Below, piece by piece: positions 56,490 through 64,000 of a DNA stretch of 64,000 bases. Each line of letters begins with the position of its first letter. The stretch's first letter is position 1. Both the position numbers and the translations under genes were made by a program. Source of the stretch: Bartonella sp. AR 15-3. Its GTDB lineage: Bacteria > Pseudomonadota > Alphaproteobacteria > Rhizobiales > Rhizobiaceae. The stretch spans positions 434,001 to 498,000 of the forward strand of contig NZ_MUYE01000001.1 in assembly GCF_002022445.1 (NCBI RefSeq). The letters are read 5' to 3'. Below the pieces are notes generated by a model. That model saw only the letters and a program-made list of their open reading frames with translations. It was not told where the DNA came from and searched no databases.

Positions 56490-57290
56490 ATGCCATTACC
56501 AGATTTTACTATGCGCCAGCTTTTAGAAGCAGGTGTGCATTTTGGTCATCAGACGCATCGCTGGAATCCAAAGATGGCTCCTTATATTTATGGTGAGCGT
56601 AATAATATTCATATTATTGATCTCTCTCAGACTGTTCCACTTTTACATCAAGCGCTTAAGGTTGTCTCAGATACGGTTGCGTGTGGAGGGCGTGTTTTAT
56701 TTGTTGGTACTAAACGGCAGGCATCTGATATTATTTCTGATGCAGCTAATCGTTCCGCGCAATACTATGTTAATGCACGTTGGCTTGGTGGTATGCTAAC
56801 AAATTGGAAAACAATTTCTAATTCGATACATCGTTTACGGAAGCTGGATAAAACTCTTTCTTCTGAGATCCAAGGTTTTACTAAAAAAGAACGTTTAAAT
56901 CTTGAACGTGATCGTGAAAGACTTAATCGTGCCCTTGGTGGTATTAAAGATATGGGATCTGTTCCAGATCTTATGTTTATTATTGATACGAATAAAGAGA
57001 ATATTGCTATCCAAGAAGCGAAGCGTTTAGGTATTCCAGTTGTTGCTGTTATTGATACTAACTGCAATCCAGATAATATTGATTATCCAATTCCAGGTAA
57101 TGATGATGCTTCGCGTGCAGTTGCTTTTTATTGTGATCTTATTGCGCGTGCTGCTCTTGATGGTATCGCTCGTCAGCAAAGTACAATGGGAGTTGATTTA
57201 GGAGCTCAAGTTGATGCGCCCATAGAGCCTGCTTTAGATGTGCCTGTAGAACCGGTTTTAAAAGATTCAGTTGCTATTACTGAAGAATAA
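56490..57290 (+). CDS. rpsB: 30S ribosomal protein S2
   Basis: A 266-residue S2 needed for S1 binding to the 30S subunit. It starts [20 protein letters not shown] and has [20 protein letters not shown] and [13 protein letters not shown]. The start at 56490 follows AAAGGA; the in-frame extension upstream to 56427 runs through the leader hairpin and is not conserved. The C-terminal tail is acidic, as in Rhizobiales. tsf follows after 105 bases. Confidence 0.97.
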   Translation: MPLPDFTMRQLLEAGVHFGHQTHRWNPKMAPYIYGERNNIHIIDLSQTVPLLHQALKVVSDTVACGGRVLFVGTKRQASDIISDAANRSAQYYVNARWLGGMLTNWKTISNSIHRLRKLDKTLSSEIQGFTKKERLNLERDRERLNRALGGIKDMGSVPDLMFIIDTNKENIAIQEAKRLGIPVVAVIDTNCNPDNIDYPIPGNDDASRAVAFYCDLIARAALDGIARQQSTMGVDLGAQVDAPIEPALDVPVEPVLKDSVAITEE

Positions 57291-57395
57291 TTTGAAAACT
57301 TCTGTTAAAGCGCTTGTTTTGTATAGTAAAGGTTTTGAATGTGCACGGGATTTTTCTATACGTGCTTTCATTGTTATAAAATTAAAGAGGAAAAT

Positions 57396-58318
57396 ATGGG
57401 TATTACCGCTGCACAAGTGAAAGAACTTCGAGAATTATCAGGTGCTGGTATGATGGACTGTAAAGCAGCTTTAGCAGAAAGCAATGGTGATATGAAGGCT
57501 GCAGTTGATTGGCTTCGTAAAAAAGGGATAGCTAAAGCAGACAAAAAGGCTGGCCGTACGGCAGCTGAGGGATTGATTGGTGTTGTATCAAAAGGTTTTA
57601 GTGCTGTTTTAGTTGAAGTTAATTCTGAAACAGATTTTGTTGCTCGTAACGATGCATTTCAAGAAATAGTTCGCAATGTGGCAATTGCTGCTTTAGATAC
57701 GAGGGGGATGCTGAGTCTGTTTCTGCCTCTGTTTATCCAGGTTCTAAAGAGACTGTAGAGACAGTTATTAAGGATGCCATTGGTACAATTGGCGAGAATA
57801 TGACATTTCGTCGTTCAGCTAAATTATCTGTTACCGATGGTGTTGTTGCTTCCTATATGCATAATGCTGTTGCTGATGGCCTTGGTAAACTTGGTGTTTT
57901 AGTTGCTATTGAGACTTCTGGGAATAAAGAAGCTGCTGATGCCTTTGGTCGTCAGGTTGCTATGCATATTGCTGCAACTAAGCCGTTAGCAGTAACGGCG
58001 CAGGATATTGATGCTAGTGCTATTGAGCGCGAAAAATCGATTTTTTTAGATCAAGCACGCCAATCTGGAAAGCCTGAAAATATCATTGAAAAAATGGTGG
58101 AAGGACGCATGCGCAAATTTTATGAAGAAGTTGTTTTGCTTTCTCAAGCTTTTGTTATGAATCCTGATATTACTGTTGAGGCTGCTTTGAAAAACGCAGA
58201 GAAATCGATTGGTGCACCAGTGAAAATCACGGGTTTTATCCGTTTTGCTTTGGGTGAAGGTGTAGAGAAAGAAGAGTCTGATTTTGCTGCAGAAGTTGCA
58301 GCTGTAGCAAAGAGCTAG
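57396..58318 (+). CDS. tsf: Elongation factor Ts, one-base frameshift
   Basis: EF-Ts recycles EF-Tu by exchanging GDP for GTP. It starts [20 protein letters not shown] behind AGAGGAAA, with the UBA-like N-terminal domain and the conserved [13 protein letters not shown]. At 57703-57707 five Gs stand where six keep the frame ([16 protein letters not shown]), so the frame breaks at about residue 104 and resumes through [14 protein letters not shown] to 58318. The corrected length is 307 residues, normal for the family. Probably an undercalled base. Confidence 0.92.
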
Positions 58319-58468
58319 TTATTTTTTTGAATTATTTGATAATAAATTTCAAATTATAGCACAGTAATATTAATATAAATTGTAATTATTCCAAGGGTGT
58401 TGCGTGACAAGGTGATGCCCTTAGTGTATCGAAGACAAAAAGTACAAATGCTTTTTGGGAGATTATCA

Positions 58469-59188
58469 ATGACATTAGCTCTTCGATATAAACGTGTCCT
58501 ATTGAAAGTGTCTGGTGAAGCACTGATGGGAGGACAAAGCTTTGGCATTGATGTTTCAGTTGTAGATCGTATTGCTACTGATATCGCTGAAGCGCGAGCA
58601 ATGGGTGTAGAGGTTGCTATTGTAATAGGTGGAGGTAATATTTTTCGTGGGGTTGCTGTTGCTTCACGTGGTGGGGATCGTGTAACTGGTGATCATATGG
58701 GAATGCTTGCAACTGCTATTAATTCTTTGGCATTACGGACATCATTGACCAAATTAAGGATTGAATCAGTTGTATTATCGGCGATTGCTATGCCGCAAAT
58801 TTGCGAAAGTTTTTCGCAGCGCAAAGCGATAAGCTATATGAATCAAGGAAAAGTTGTTATTTTTGCTGGTGGTACAGGTAATCCATTTTTTACCACTGAT
58901 TCTGCAGCTACTTTACGTGCAGCAGAAATAGGTGCGGATGTGTTATTGAAGGGAACACAAGTAGACGGCATTTACTCTGCAGATCCTAAAGTAGACCCTA
59001 TGGCTAAGCGTTTTGATCAATTAACGCATATTGAGATTTTGCAATGGGGGTTATCTGTCATGGATACAACAGCTGTGACTTTAGCACGTGAAAATAATGT
59101 ACCCATTATTGTATATTCTATTCATGAAAAGGGTGGTTTAGCTAAGGTATTGAATGGAGAGGGACAATTTACGATAGTATCAGAATAA
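58469..59188 (+). CDS. pyrH: Uridylate kinase
   Basis: A 239-residue hexameric UMP kinase feeding pyrimidine nucleotide synthesis. It has [38 protein letters not shown] and [15 protein letters not shown]. The ATG at 58469 follows TGGGAGAT; an in-frame start at 58397 would add 24 unconserved residues. It is in the usual rpsB-tsf-pyrH-frr order. Confidence 0.96.
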   Translation: MTLALRYKRVLLKVSGEALMGGQSFGIDVSVVDRIATDIAEARAMGVEVAIVIGGGNIFRGVAVASRGGDRVTGDHMGMLATAINSLALRTSLTKLRIESVVLSAIAMPQICESFSQRKAISYMNQGKVVIFAGGTGNPFFTTDSAATLRAAEIGADVLLKGTQVDGIYSADPKVDPMAKRFDQLTHIEILQWGLSVMDTTAVTLARENNVPIIVYSIHEKGGLAKVLNGEGQFTIVSE

Positions 59189-59225
59189 AAGTGATTTTCA
59201 GGATATAATGAAGGGAAACATAAAT

Positions 59226-59786
59226 ATGGATATAACACTAATTATGGATGATCTGAAACGTCGCATGGAGGGTGCTATTTCATCTTTTAAACATGAGTTA
59301 GGTAGTTTGCGCACTGGGCGAGCATCAGCTAGTTTATTAGAACATTTGACGGTTGAGGCATATGGTTCTGTTGTCCCAATAAATCAAGTTGCTAATATTT
59401 CTGTTCCAGAATCACGGATGCTATCAGTTTCTGTATGGGATAAAACGATGATTGGGGCTGTTGAGCGTGCTATTCGTGATTCTGGTCTTGGTTTAAATCC
59501 TATTACTGATGGCATGAATTTGCGTATTCCTTTACCTGAATTAAATGAAGAACGCCGAAAAGAATTGGTAAAAATTGCGTATCAATATACCGAGCAAGCC
59601 CGTATTGCTGCTCGCCATGTTCGTCGTGATGGTATGGACAACTTAAAGAAGTTAGAAAAGGAAGGAGAAATTGGACAAGATGAAGCGCGTAGTTTGTCTG
59701 AGAAAGTTCAAAAGCTTACGGATGAAACCATCGCTGAGATTGATAAAATTTTGCTTTTGAAAGAAACTGAAATTATGCAAATTTAA
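59226..59786 (+). CDS. frr: Ribosome recycling factor
   Basis: A 186-residue RRF that splits post-termination ribosomes with EF-G. It has [36 protein letters not shown] and [20 protein letters not shown]. The start is the ATG at 59226 with AAGGGA upstream; the in-frame ATG at 59208 would add six residues. In most relatives uppS follows directly; here it does not. Confidence 0.96.
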   Translation: MDITLIMDDLKRRMEGAISSFKHELGSLRTGRASASLLEHLTVEAYGSVVPINQVANISVPESRMLSVSVWDKTMIGAVERAIRDSGLGLNPITDGMNLRIPLPELNEERRKELVKIAYQYTEQARIAARHVRRDGMDNLKKLEKEGEIGQDEARSLSEKVQKLTDETIAEIDKILLLKETEIMQI

Positions 59787-60215
59787 ATTTTCTATCATTA
59801 GATAAGGATATCATATTCTTATTATCTGCCATTTGTTTTAGATAAGAAAAGGTGAAAAGATATTATCTCGCATAATCTTTCAACTCTTGGGTAAATTATT
59901 TATGATTGTAATAATAAAATATCTTAATATGAATAGAATATAAATCTCAAGCTTAATTATTTGTATCAGTAATAAAAAGAAGTTTTTTAATTTTTACATT
60001 GAGTAACATATTTAAACTGTATTTTATTTCAATTTTAATAGATAAAATTTTGAAGCAATTATTAAAAGATGATTGATTTTGTAGGTGCTATTTTTTATCG
60101 AGGTTTTATTATAATTATTAGTAAATCTTAGAAAAGTGTGAGTATAAAATGTTGCGTAGCAAATTTTAGATATTATTTCTTCATTTGATTCTTTTTTTAT
60201 CGTTTGGAGGTTGTT
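59787..60215. other. Gap where uppS is expected
   Basis: 429 AT-rich bases between frr and cdsA with no coding frame. In many alphaproteobacteria uppS (undecaprenyl diphosphate synthase, about 750 bases) lies here. I looked for its HxxxIMDGNGRWA motif on both strands and did not find it. The gene is essential, so it presumably lies elsewhere. Confidence 0.6.
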
Positions 60216-61025
60216 TTGTCTAATCTTATGTCTCGCATTCTGACAGCCATTGTTTTGGGCGCTATTACTTTGTATCTAACGTGGTATGGCGAGACTTTAT
60301 TTTCTTTGTTTACGTGGGGAATAGGTGTTTTTATTCTTTATGAATGGATTCATATCACTGAAAAGAAGTGGAGCTTCTTACAAAAAATATTAGCTAGTGT
60401 TTTTTATTTTCTTTTTGGTTTCTTATTGATTGGCGGTGCACCTGCTTCATTACTTTTCAGTGTTTTAATGATTTTAGCAGTATTGTTAGCTTTTCCATCT
60501 ATTGGAAATGCTGGTTGGACTTTTGGAGGATTTATATACGCGTCTTTTCCAGTAGGGGCTTTGTCTTTTTTACGAGATTTTAGCACATTGGGTTTTTGGA
60601 GAGTGATTTTTTTATTTACAGTAGTATGGAGCACAGATATTGCTGCGTATTTCGGTGGTCGTGCATTTGGGGGGCCTAAGTTAGCACCAAGATTTTCTCC
60701 TAATAAAACATGGTCAGGGGCAATTGTCGGAACACTTGCTGGACTTTCTAGTGGCATAATGATTGTGATTTATGTTTTTGGTATCGGTGCAGTGGATTAT
60801 TTGATATTCTCTCTTGCTTTAGTGTTATCCATTATTTCACAAATAGGTGATTTAGGGCAATCATGGTTTAAAAGGCGATTCTCTGTTAAAGATTCTGGTT
60901 TTTTATTACCTGGACATGGAGGGTTTATGGACCGTATGGATGGGTTGATTGCTGCTACTTGCCTTTTTTATATAATTGGCTCATTTATATTTCATATGAA
61001 TATACCGTCAATCTTTTTTATATGA
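60216..61025 (+). CDS. cdsA: Phosphatidate cytidylyltransferase, TTG start
   Basis: A protein of about 269 residues and many membrane spans that makes CDP-diacylglycerol, the branch point of phospholipid synthesis. The C-terminal family signature SWFKRRFSVKDSGFLLPGHGG, followed by DRMDGL, is intact (read in parts), as is STDIAAYFGGRAFG. The start is probably TTG at 60216, five bases after a perfect GGAGG; an ATG at 60228 is the alternative. It overlaps rseP by 4 bases. Confidence 0.94.
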   Translation: MSNLMSRILTAIVLGAITLYLTWYGETLFSLFTWGIGVFILYEWIHITEKKWSFLQKILASVFYFLFGFLLIGGAPASLLFSVLMILAVLLAFPSIGNAGWTFGGFIYASFPVGALSFLRDFSTLGFWRVIFLFTVVWSTDIAAYFGGRAFGGPKLAPRFSPNKTWSGAIVGTLAGLSSGIMIVIYVFGIGAVDYLIFSLALVLSIISQIGDLGQSWFKRRFSVKDSGFLLPGHGGFMDRMDGLIAATCLFYIIGSFIFHMNIPSIFFI

Positions 61026-62218
61026 TTTTATTGGAAAATGATACTTTGGAGTTTTTAAGACATATACTTAATGTAAGTGATCTCTTTTTAAGAGGCTTAA
61101 ATGTTGTTTTCACCATTTTAATTATTGTTTTTGTACATGAGATGGGACATTATCTTATGGGCAGATGGTGTGGTATTCAGGCATCTGTTTTTTCGATTGG
61201 ATTTGGACCAGAATTGCTGAATTATACAGATAAACGGGGTACACGGTGGCGTTTAGGGCTTTTTTTCTTAGGGGGATATGTAAAATTTATTGAAGATAGT
61301 AAAGAAATAATATCATCATCAAAATCATCTTCATTTACACCTGGTTCATTTATGGCTGCTCATGCTTGGAAAAGAGCGATGACGGTTTTTGCAGGATCCT
61401 TATTTAATGTTTTATTTACTATTGTTGTTTTAACATTTTTTTTCTTTTTTTATGGCCGTGTAGTTGTTGAACCCGTTGTTGGTTATTTAGAAAAAGATTC
61501 TCCTGCTATTCAAGCTGGTTTAATGCCAGGTGATCGTTTTGTTAAAATGGATGGTAAAAAGATTGAAAGTTTTGGAGATTTAGTAGCTTATGTAGCTTTG
61601 CGCGGTCGAGATCCTGTAGAATTTAAAATAGATCGTATGGGGCAAATTTTAACTGTAATAATTACACCTAAAGTAATTAAGCGGGATGATGGATTTGGCA
61701 ATCAGGTTCGGGTCGGTATGATTGGTATAAGAGCTCCTGTTGTTGGTGATAACCCTGAGCATTTAGATCCGGTTTATAAGAAACATATTCACTATAATTG
61801 GATAGAATCAATAAAAGAGTCATTAAGGCGTACAATATTGATTATTATCCAAACAATCTCTTTTTTTAGTCGTTTAATCGGTGGGCAAGAAGATCATTGC
61901 CAATTAAGTGGTCCTTCTAAAACTGTGCAGATTGCTTGGAAAATTAATGAAACAGGTTTTTCCTCTATGTTGTATTTTACAGCTTTTTTTTCAATTTGTA
62001 TTGGGCTTATTAATTTTTTTCCTATTCCACCGCTTGATGGTGGACATTTATTGTTTTATATTATTGAAGCTATAGTTGGTAAGCCAGTTCCTGCTAAAAT
62101 TCAGGAAATTGCTTTTCATATAGGGTTTTTTACTGTCATCGTGTTTACGGTTTTTGCACTATTTAATGATTATTTTTGTGATTTGGCTATTAGCTATGGA
62201 AAATATTTTACAAATTGA
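61022..62218 (+). CDS. rseP: Site-2 intramembrane zinc metalloprotease RseP family
   Basis: A 398-residue inner-membrane protease. The zinc motif HEMGH lies at residues 39-43 in the first membrane segment, one PDZ domain (EPVVGYLEKDSPAIQAGLMPGD, in parts) lies in the periplasmic region, and NFFPIPPLDGGH near residue 330 supplies the third ligand. It cleaves anti-sigma factors or signal-peptide remnants. ATGA overlap with cdsA; bamA follows. In many relatives dxr lies between cdsA and rseP, but not here. Confidence 0.95.
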   Translation: MILLENDTLEFLRHILNVSDLFLRGLNVVFTILIIVFVHEMGHYLMGRWCGIQASVFSIGFGPELLNYTDKRGTRWRLGLFFLGGYVKFIEDSKEIISSSKSSSFTPGSFMAAHAWKRAMTVFAGSLFNVLFTIVVLTFFFFFYGRVVVEPVVGYLEKDSPAIQAGLMPGDRFVKMDGKKIESFGDLVAYVALRGRDPVEFKIDRMGQILTVIITPKVIKRDDGFGNQVRVGMIGIRAPVVGDNPEHLDPVYKKHIHYNWIESIKESLRRTILIIIQTISFFSRLIGGQEDHCQLSGPSKTVQIAWKINETGFSSMLYFTAFFSICIGLINFFPIPPLDGGHLLFYIIEAIVGKPVPAKIQEIAFHIGFFTVIVFTVFALFNDYFCDLAISYGKYFTN

Positions 62219-62386
62219 GGAATAATGAAGATTAAGAGGTTGTTTACTATATTCACAAAATATTGTGGCGTAGTGAGCTATGGGTAGTAATTTAAGTGCT
62301 AAATGGTTCCTAATAATAAAGTTGTTGTAGCTTAATTTATTAGGGTATATGTCTAGAAATAAAAGAGTATTAAGGTGAAGAGGCTA

Positions 62387-64000
62387 ATGACTGCGAGTTC
62401 AAGATTTTTAAACGCAACATCTGCATTGGTGCTAGCTATAGTTGCAGTTGTTCCAGCAGCAGCTGTTATGTCAATCGCAACTGTTGAGGAAACACAGGCA
62501 TCAATTGTTCATTCTATTGAAGTTCGTGGTAATAAGTATGTAGGTGCTCAGACTATTAGAGATAATATGAAAATTAAAGCTGGAAGAAATTTTTCTGAAG
62601 GTGATATTGATGCTGAAGTAAAGCGCCTTTTTGAGCTAGGATTATTTTATGATATTAAAATAAATCAAGTAGGCAATAAGCTTGTTGTAGCTGTTAAGGA
62701 ATATGAGACTGTTAATCAGGTACTCTTTCAAGGAAATAAAACATTTAAAGATCCTGATCTTAAGCGTTTCATTACTCTGAAACAAAATGAAGCTTTCAGT
62801 TCTGATAAGCTTTCAGCTGATATAAAAGTGATTCGTGAAGCGTATAGGACTGTTGGTCGCAATAATGTTTCTGTTACAGTTCAAACTATTAATTTAGGTG
62901 AAGGACGTGTAAATGTGGTTTTCAATATTGTTGAAGGCCAGAGGACAAAAATTGCCGATATTACGTTTCAAGGGAATAAGACATTTGGAGTGCGTCGTTT
63001 GCGTGATGTGATTTTAACGAAGCCGTCAGGGATATTCTCATTATTATTGAAGGGAGATGTTTATACAGAAGATCGTCTAGCTGCTGATGAAGAGGCTCTC
63101 CGCAGATTTTATTATAGTCGTGGTTATGCTGATTTTCGTGTTGTTTCATCTAAGGCAGTTTATGATGAAAGCAATAATGCCTATAAAATTCATTTCATTC
63201 TTGATGAAGGGGCATGCTATAAAATTGGTGATATTCAGATTGAGAGCGATATTGAAGGGGTTGATACTGAGTCTCTAAAAAAGATTATAAAGACCCGTAC
63301 AGGTGATGTTTATAATGCGGAATATGTTGAGCAGTCTGTAACACTTATTAATAATAAAGTTGCTGACTCTGGATATGCCTTTGCTAAGGTTGATCCAAGG
63401 GGAAACCGTAATTTTAAGAATCACACAATTTCAATTGTTTACAACATTGAGCAAGGTCCTCGAGCCTATGTTCAACGAATTGAGATACGTGGTAATGAAA
63501 AGACACGTGATTATATTATTCGGCGTGAGCTTGATTTAAATGAAGGTGATGCTTACAATCAAACGTTGGTGCAACGTGCAAAACGTCGATTAGAATCTCT
63601 GGGTTTTTTTAAAGCAGTTAATATTTCAATGGTTCCGACGGATCAATCTGATCAGGTTACGTTGGTTATAGATGTAGTAGAAGTTCCAACTGGAGATCTT
63701 TCTTTCTCTGGAGGCTATACGACAGGTGGTACAAGTCCAGGTATGTCACTTGAAGTATCTGTTACTGAGCGTAATCTCGGAGGGCGTGGCCAATATGTAC
63801 GTTTGGGGCTAGGGGCTGGTCAAGAGAAGTCCCGTAATTATAATTTATCGTTTGTTGATCCCCATTTCTTAGGTTATCGTTCATCTGCTGGTCTTGATAT
63901 TTTTCGCAGTACTTATCGTGCTGATAAAGCATATGATGTACGGCAAACAGGTGGCTCGCTTCGGTTTGGGCTACCAATTAATGATCAATTATCTGCTAAT
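62387..64000 (+). CDS. bamA: Outer membrane assembly factor BamA, 5' part
   Basis: 538 open residues to the right edge. A signal peptide (ALVLAIVAVVPAAAV) is followed by five POTRA repeats (first: IVHSIEVRGNKYVGAQTIR; last: VQRIEIRGNEKTRDYIIRRE) and the start of the beta-barrel (GDLSFSGGYTTGGTSPG, then FVDPHFLGYR). BamA inserts outer-membrane proteins. The start is ATG 62387; an in-frame GTG at 62375 is also possible. No frame breaks. About 250 residues of barrel lie outside the window. Confidence 0.95.
   Translation, partial: MTASSRFLNATSALVLAIVAVVPAAAVMSIATVEETQASIVHSIEVRGNKYVGAQTIRDNMKIKAGRNFSEGDIDAEVKRLFELGLFYDIKINQVGNKLVVAVKEYETVNQVLFQGNKTFKDPDLKRFITLKQNEAFSSDKLSADIKVIREAYRTVGRNNVSVTVQTINLGEGRVNVVFNIVEGQRTKIADITFQGNKTFGVRRLRDVILTKPSGIFSLLLKGDVYTEDRLAADEEALRRFYYSRGYADFRVVSSKAVYDESNNAYKIHFILDEGACYKIGDIQIESDIEGVDTESLKKIIKTRTGDVYNAEYVEQSVTLINNKVADSGYAFAKVDPRGNRNFKNHTISIVYNIEQGPRAYVQRIEIRGNEKTRDYIIRRELDLNEGDAYNQTLVQRAKRRLESLGFFKAVNISMVPTDQSDQVTLVIDVVEVPTGDLSFSGGYTTGGTSPGMSLEVSVTERNLGGRGQYVRLGLGAGQEKSRNYNLSFVDPHFLGYRSSAGLDIFRSTYRADKAYDVRQTGGSLRFGLPINDQLSAN

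Overview
This is a housekeeping segment of an AT-rich alphaproteobacterial chromosome. Gene order and protein sequences (391-residue EF-Tu, RpoB, NdvA, EipB, ATP12, bamA after rseP) fit Rhizobiales and most closely a Bartonella species. The genus call rests on recalled family resemblance, not on a search.

Layout. 1-605: 5' part of xthA on the minus strand. 788-19742: one long plus-strand transcription block holding str (rpsL, rpsG, fusA, tuf), S10 (rpsJ to rpsQ), spc (rplN to secY, then adk) and alpha (rpsM, rpsK, rpoA, rplQ), ended by a clear intrinsic terminator. 19976-29925: htrA, rarA, recA, alaS, ndvA (minus) and an rluC-type pseudouridine synthase. 29926-31343: a 1.4-kb stretch with no recognisable gene. 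31344-33013: an ATP12 chaperone gene and rlmB (minus). 33191-47330: tRNA-Tyr, tRNA-Gly, a second tuf, tRNA-Trp, then secE-nusG-rplKAJL-rpoBC. 47331-56328: a gene-poor part with a MerR regulator, a nitroreductase, sdaA, a small orphan gene, a SPOR-domain D,D-carboxypeptidase, a clpA-like fragment, a HIT protein, a broken ridA and eipB. 56490-64000: rpsB-tsf-pyrH-frr, then cdsA-rseP-bamA, with bamA running off the window.

Together the genes build the ribosome, the core RNA polymerase, elongation factors, the Sec translocon and outer-membrane assembly (RseP, BamA), with periplasmic quality control (HtrA, EipB) and cyclic glucan export (NdvA).

Three points stand out. First, five essential genes (rplO, secY, alaS, rpoC, tsf) each carry one missing base inside a short A or G run. 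This looks like base-calling undercalls rather than biology. Second, there are signs of real decay: a clpA-like AAA+ fragment, a ridA with a non-homopolymer frameshift and altered conserved residues, no uppS between frr and cdsA, and long intergenic deserts. Third, the two tuf genes, 29 kb apart, read as identical with sharp boundaries, which indicates gene conversion. I found no rRNA, CRISPR array, transposase, phage gene or convincing undescribed system.
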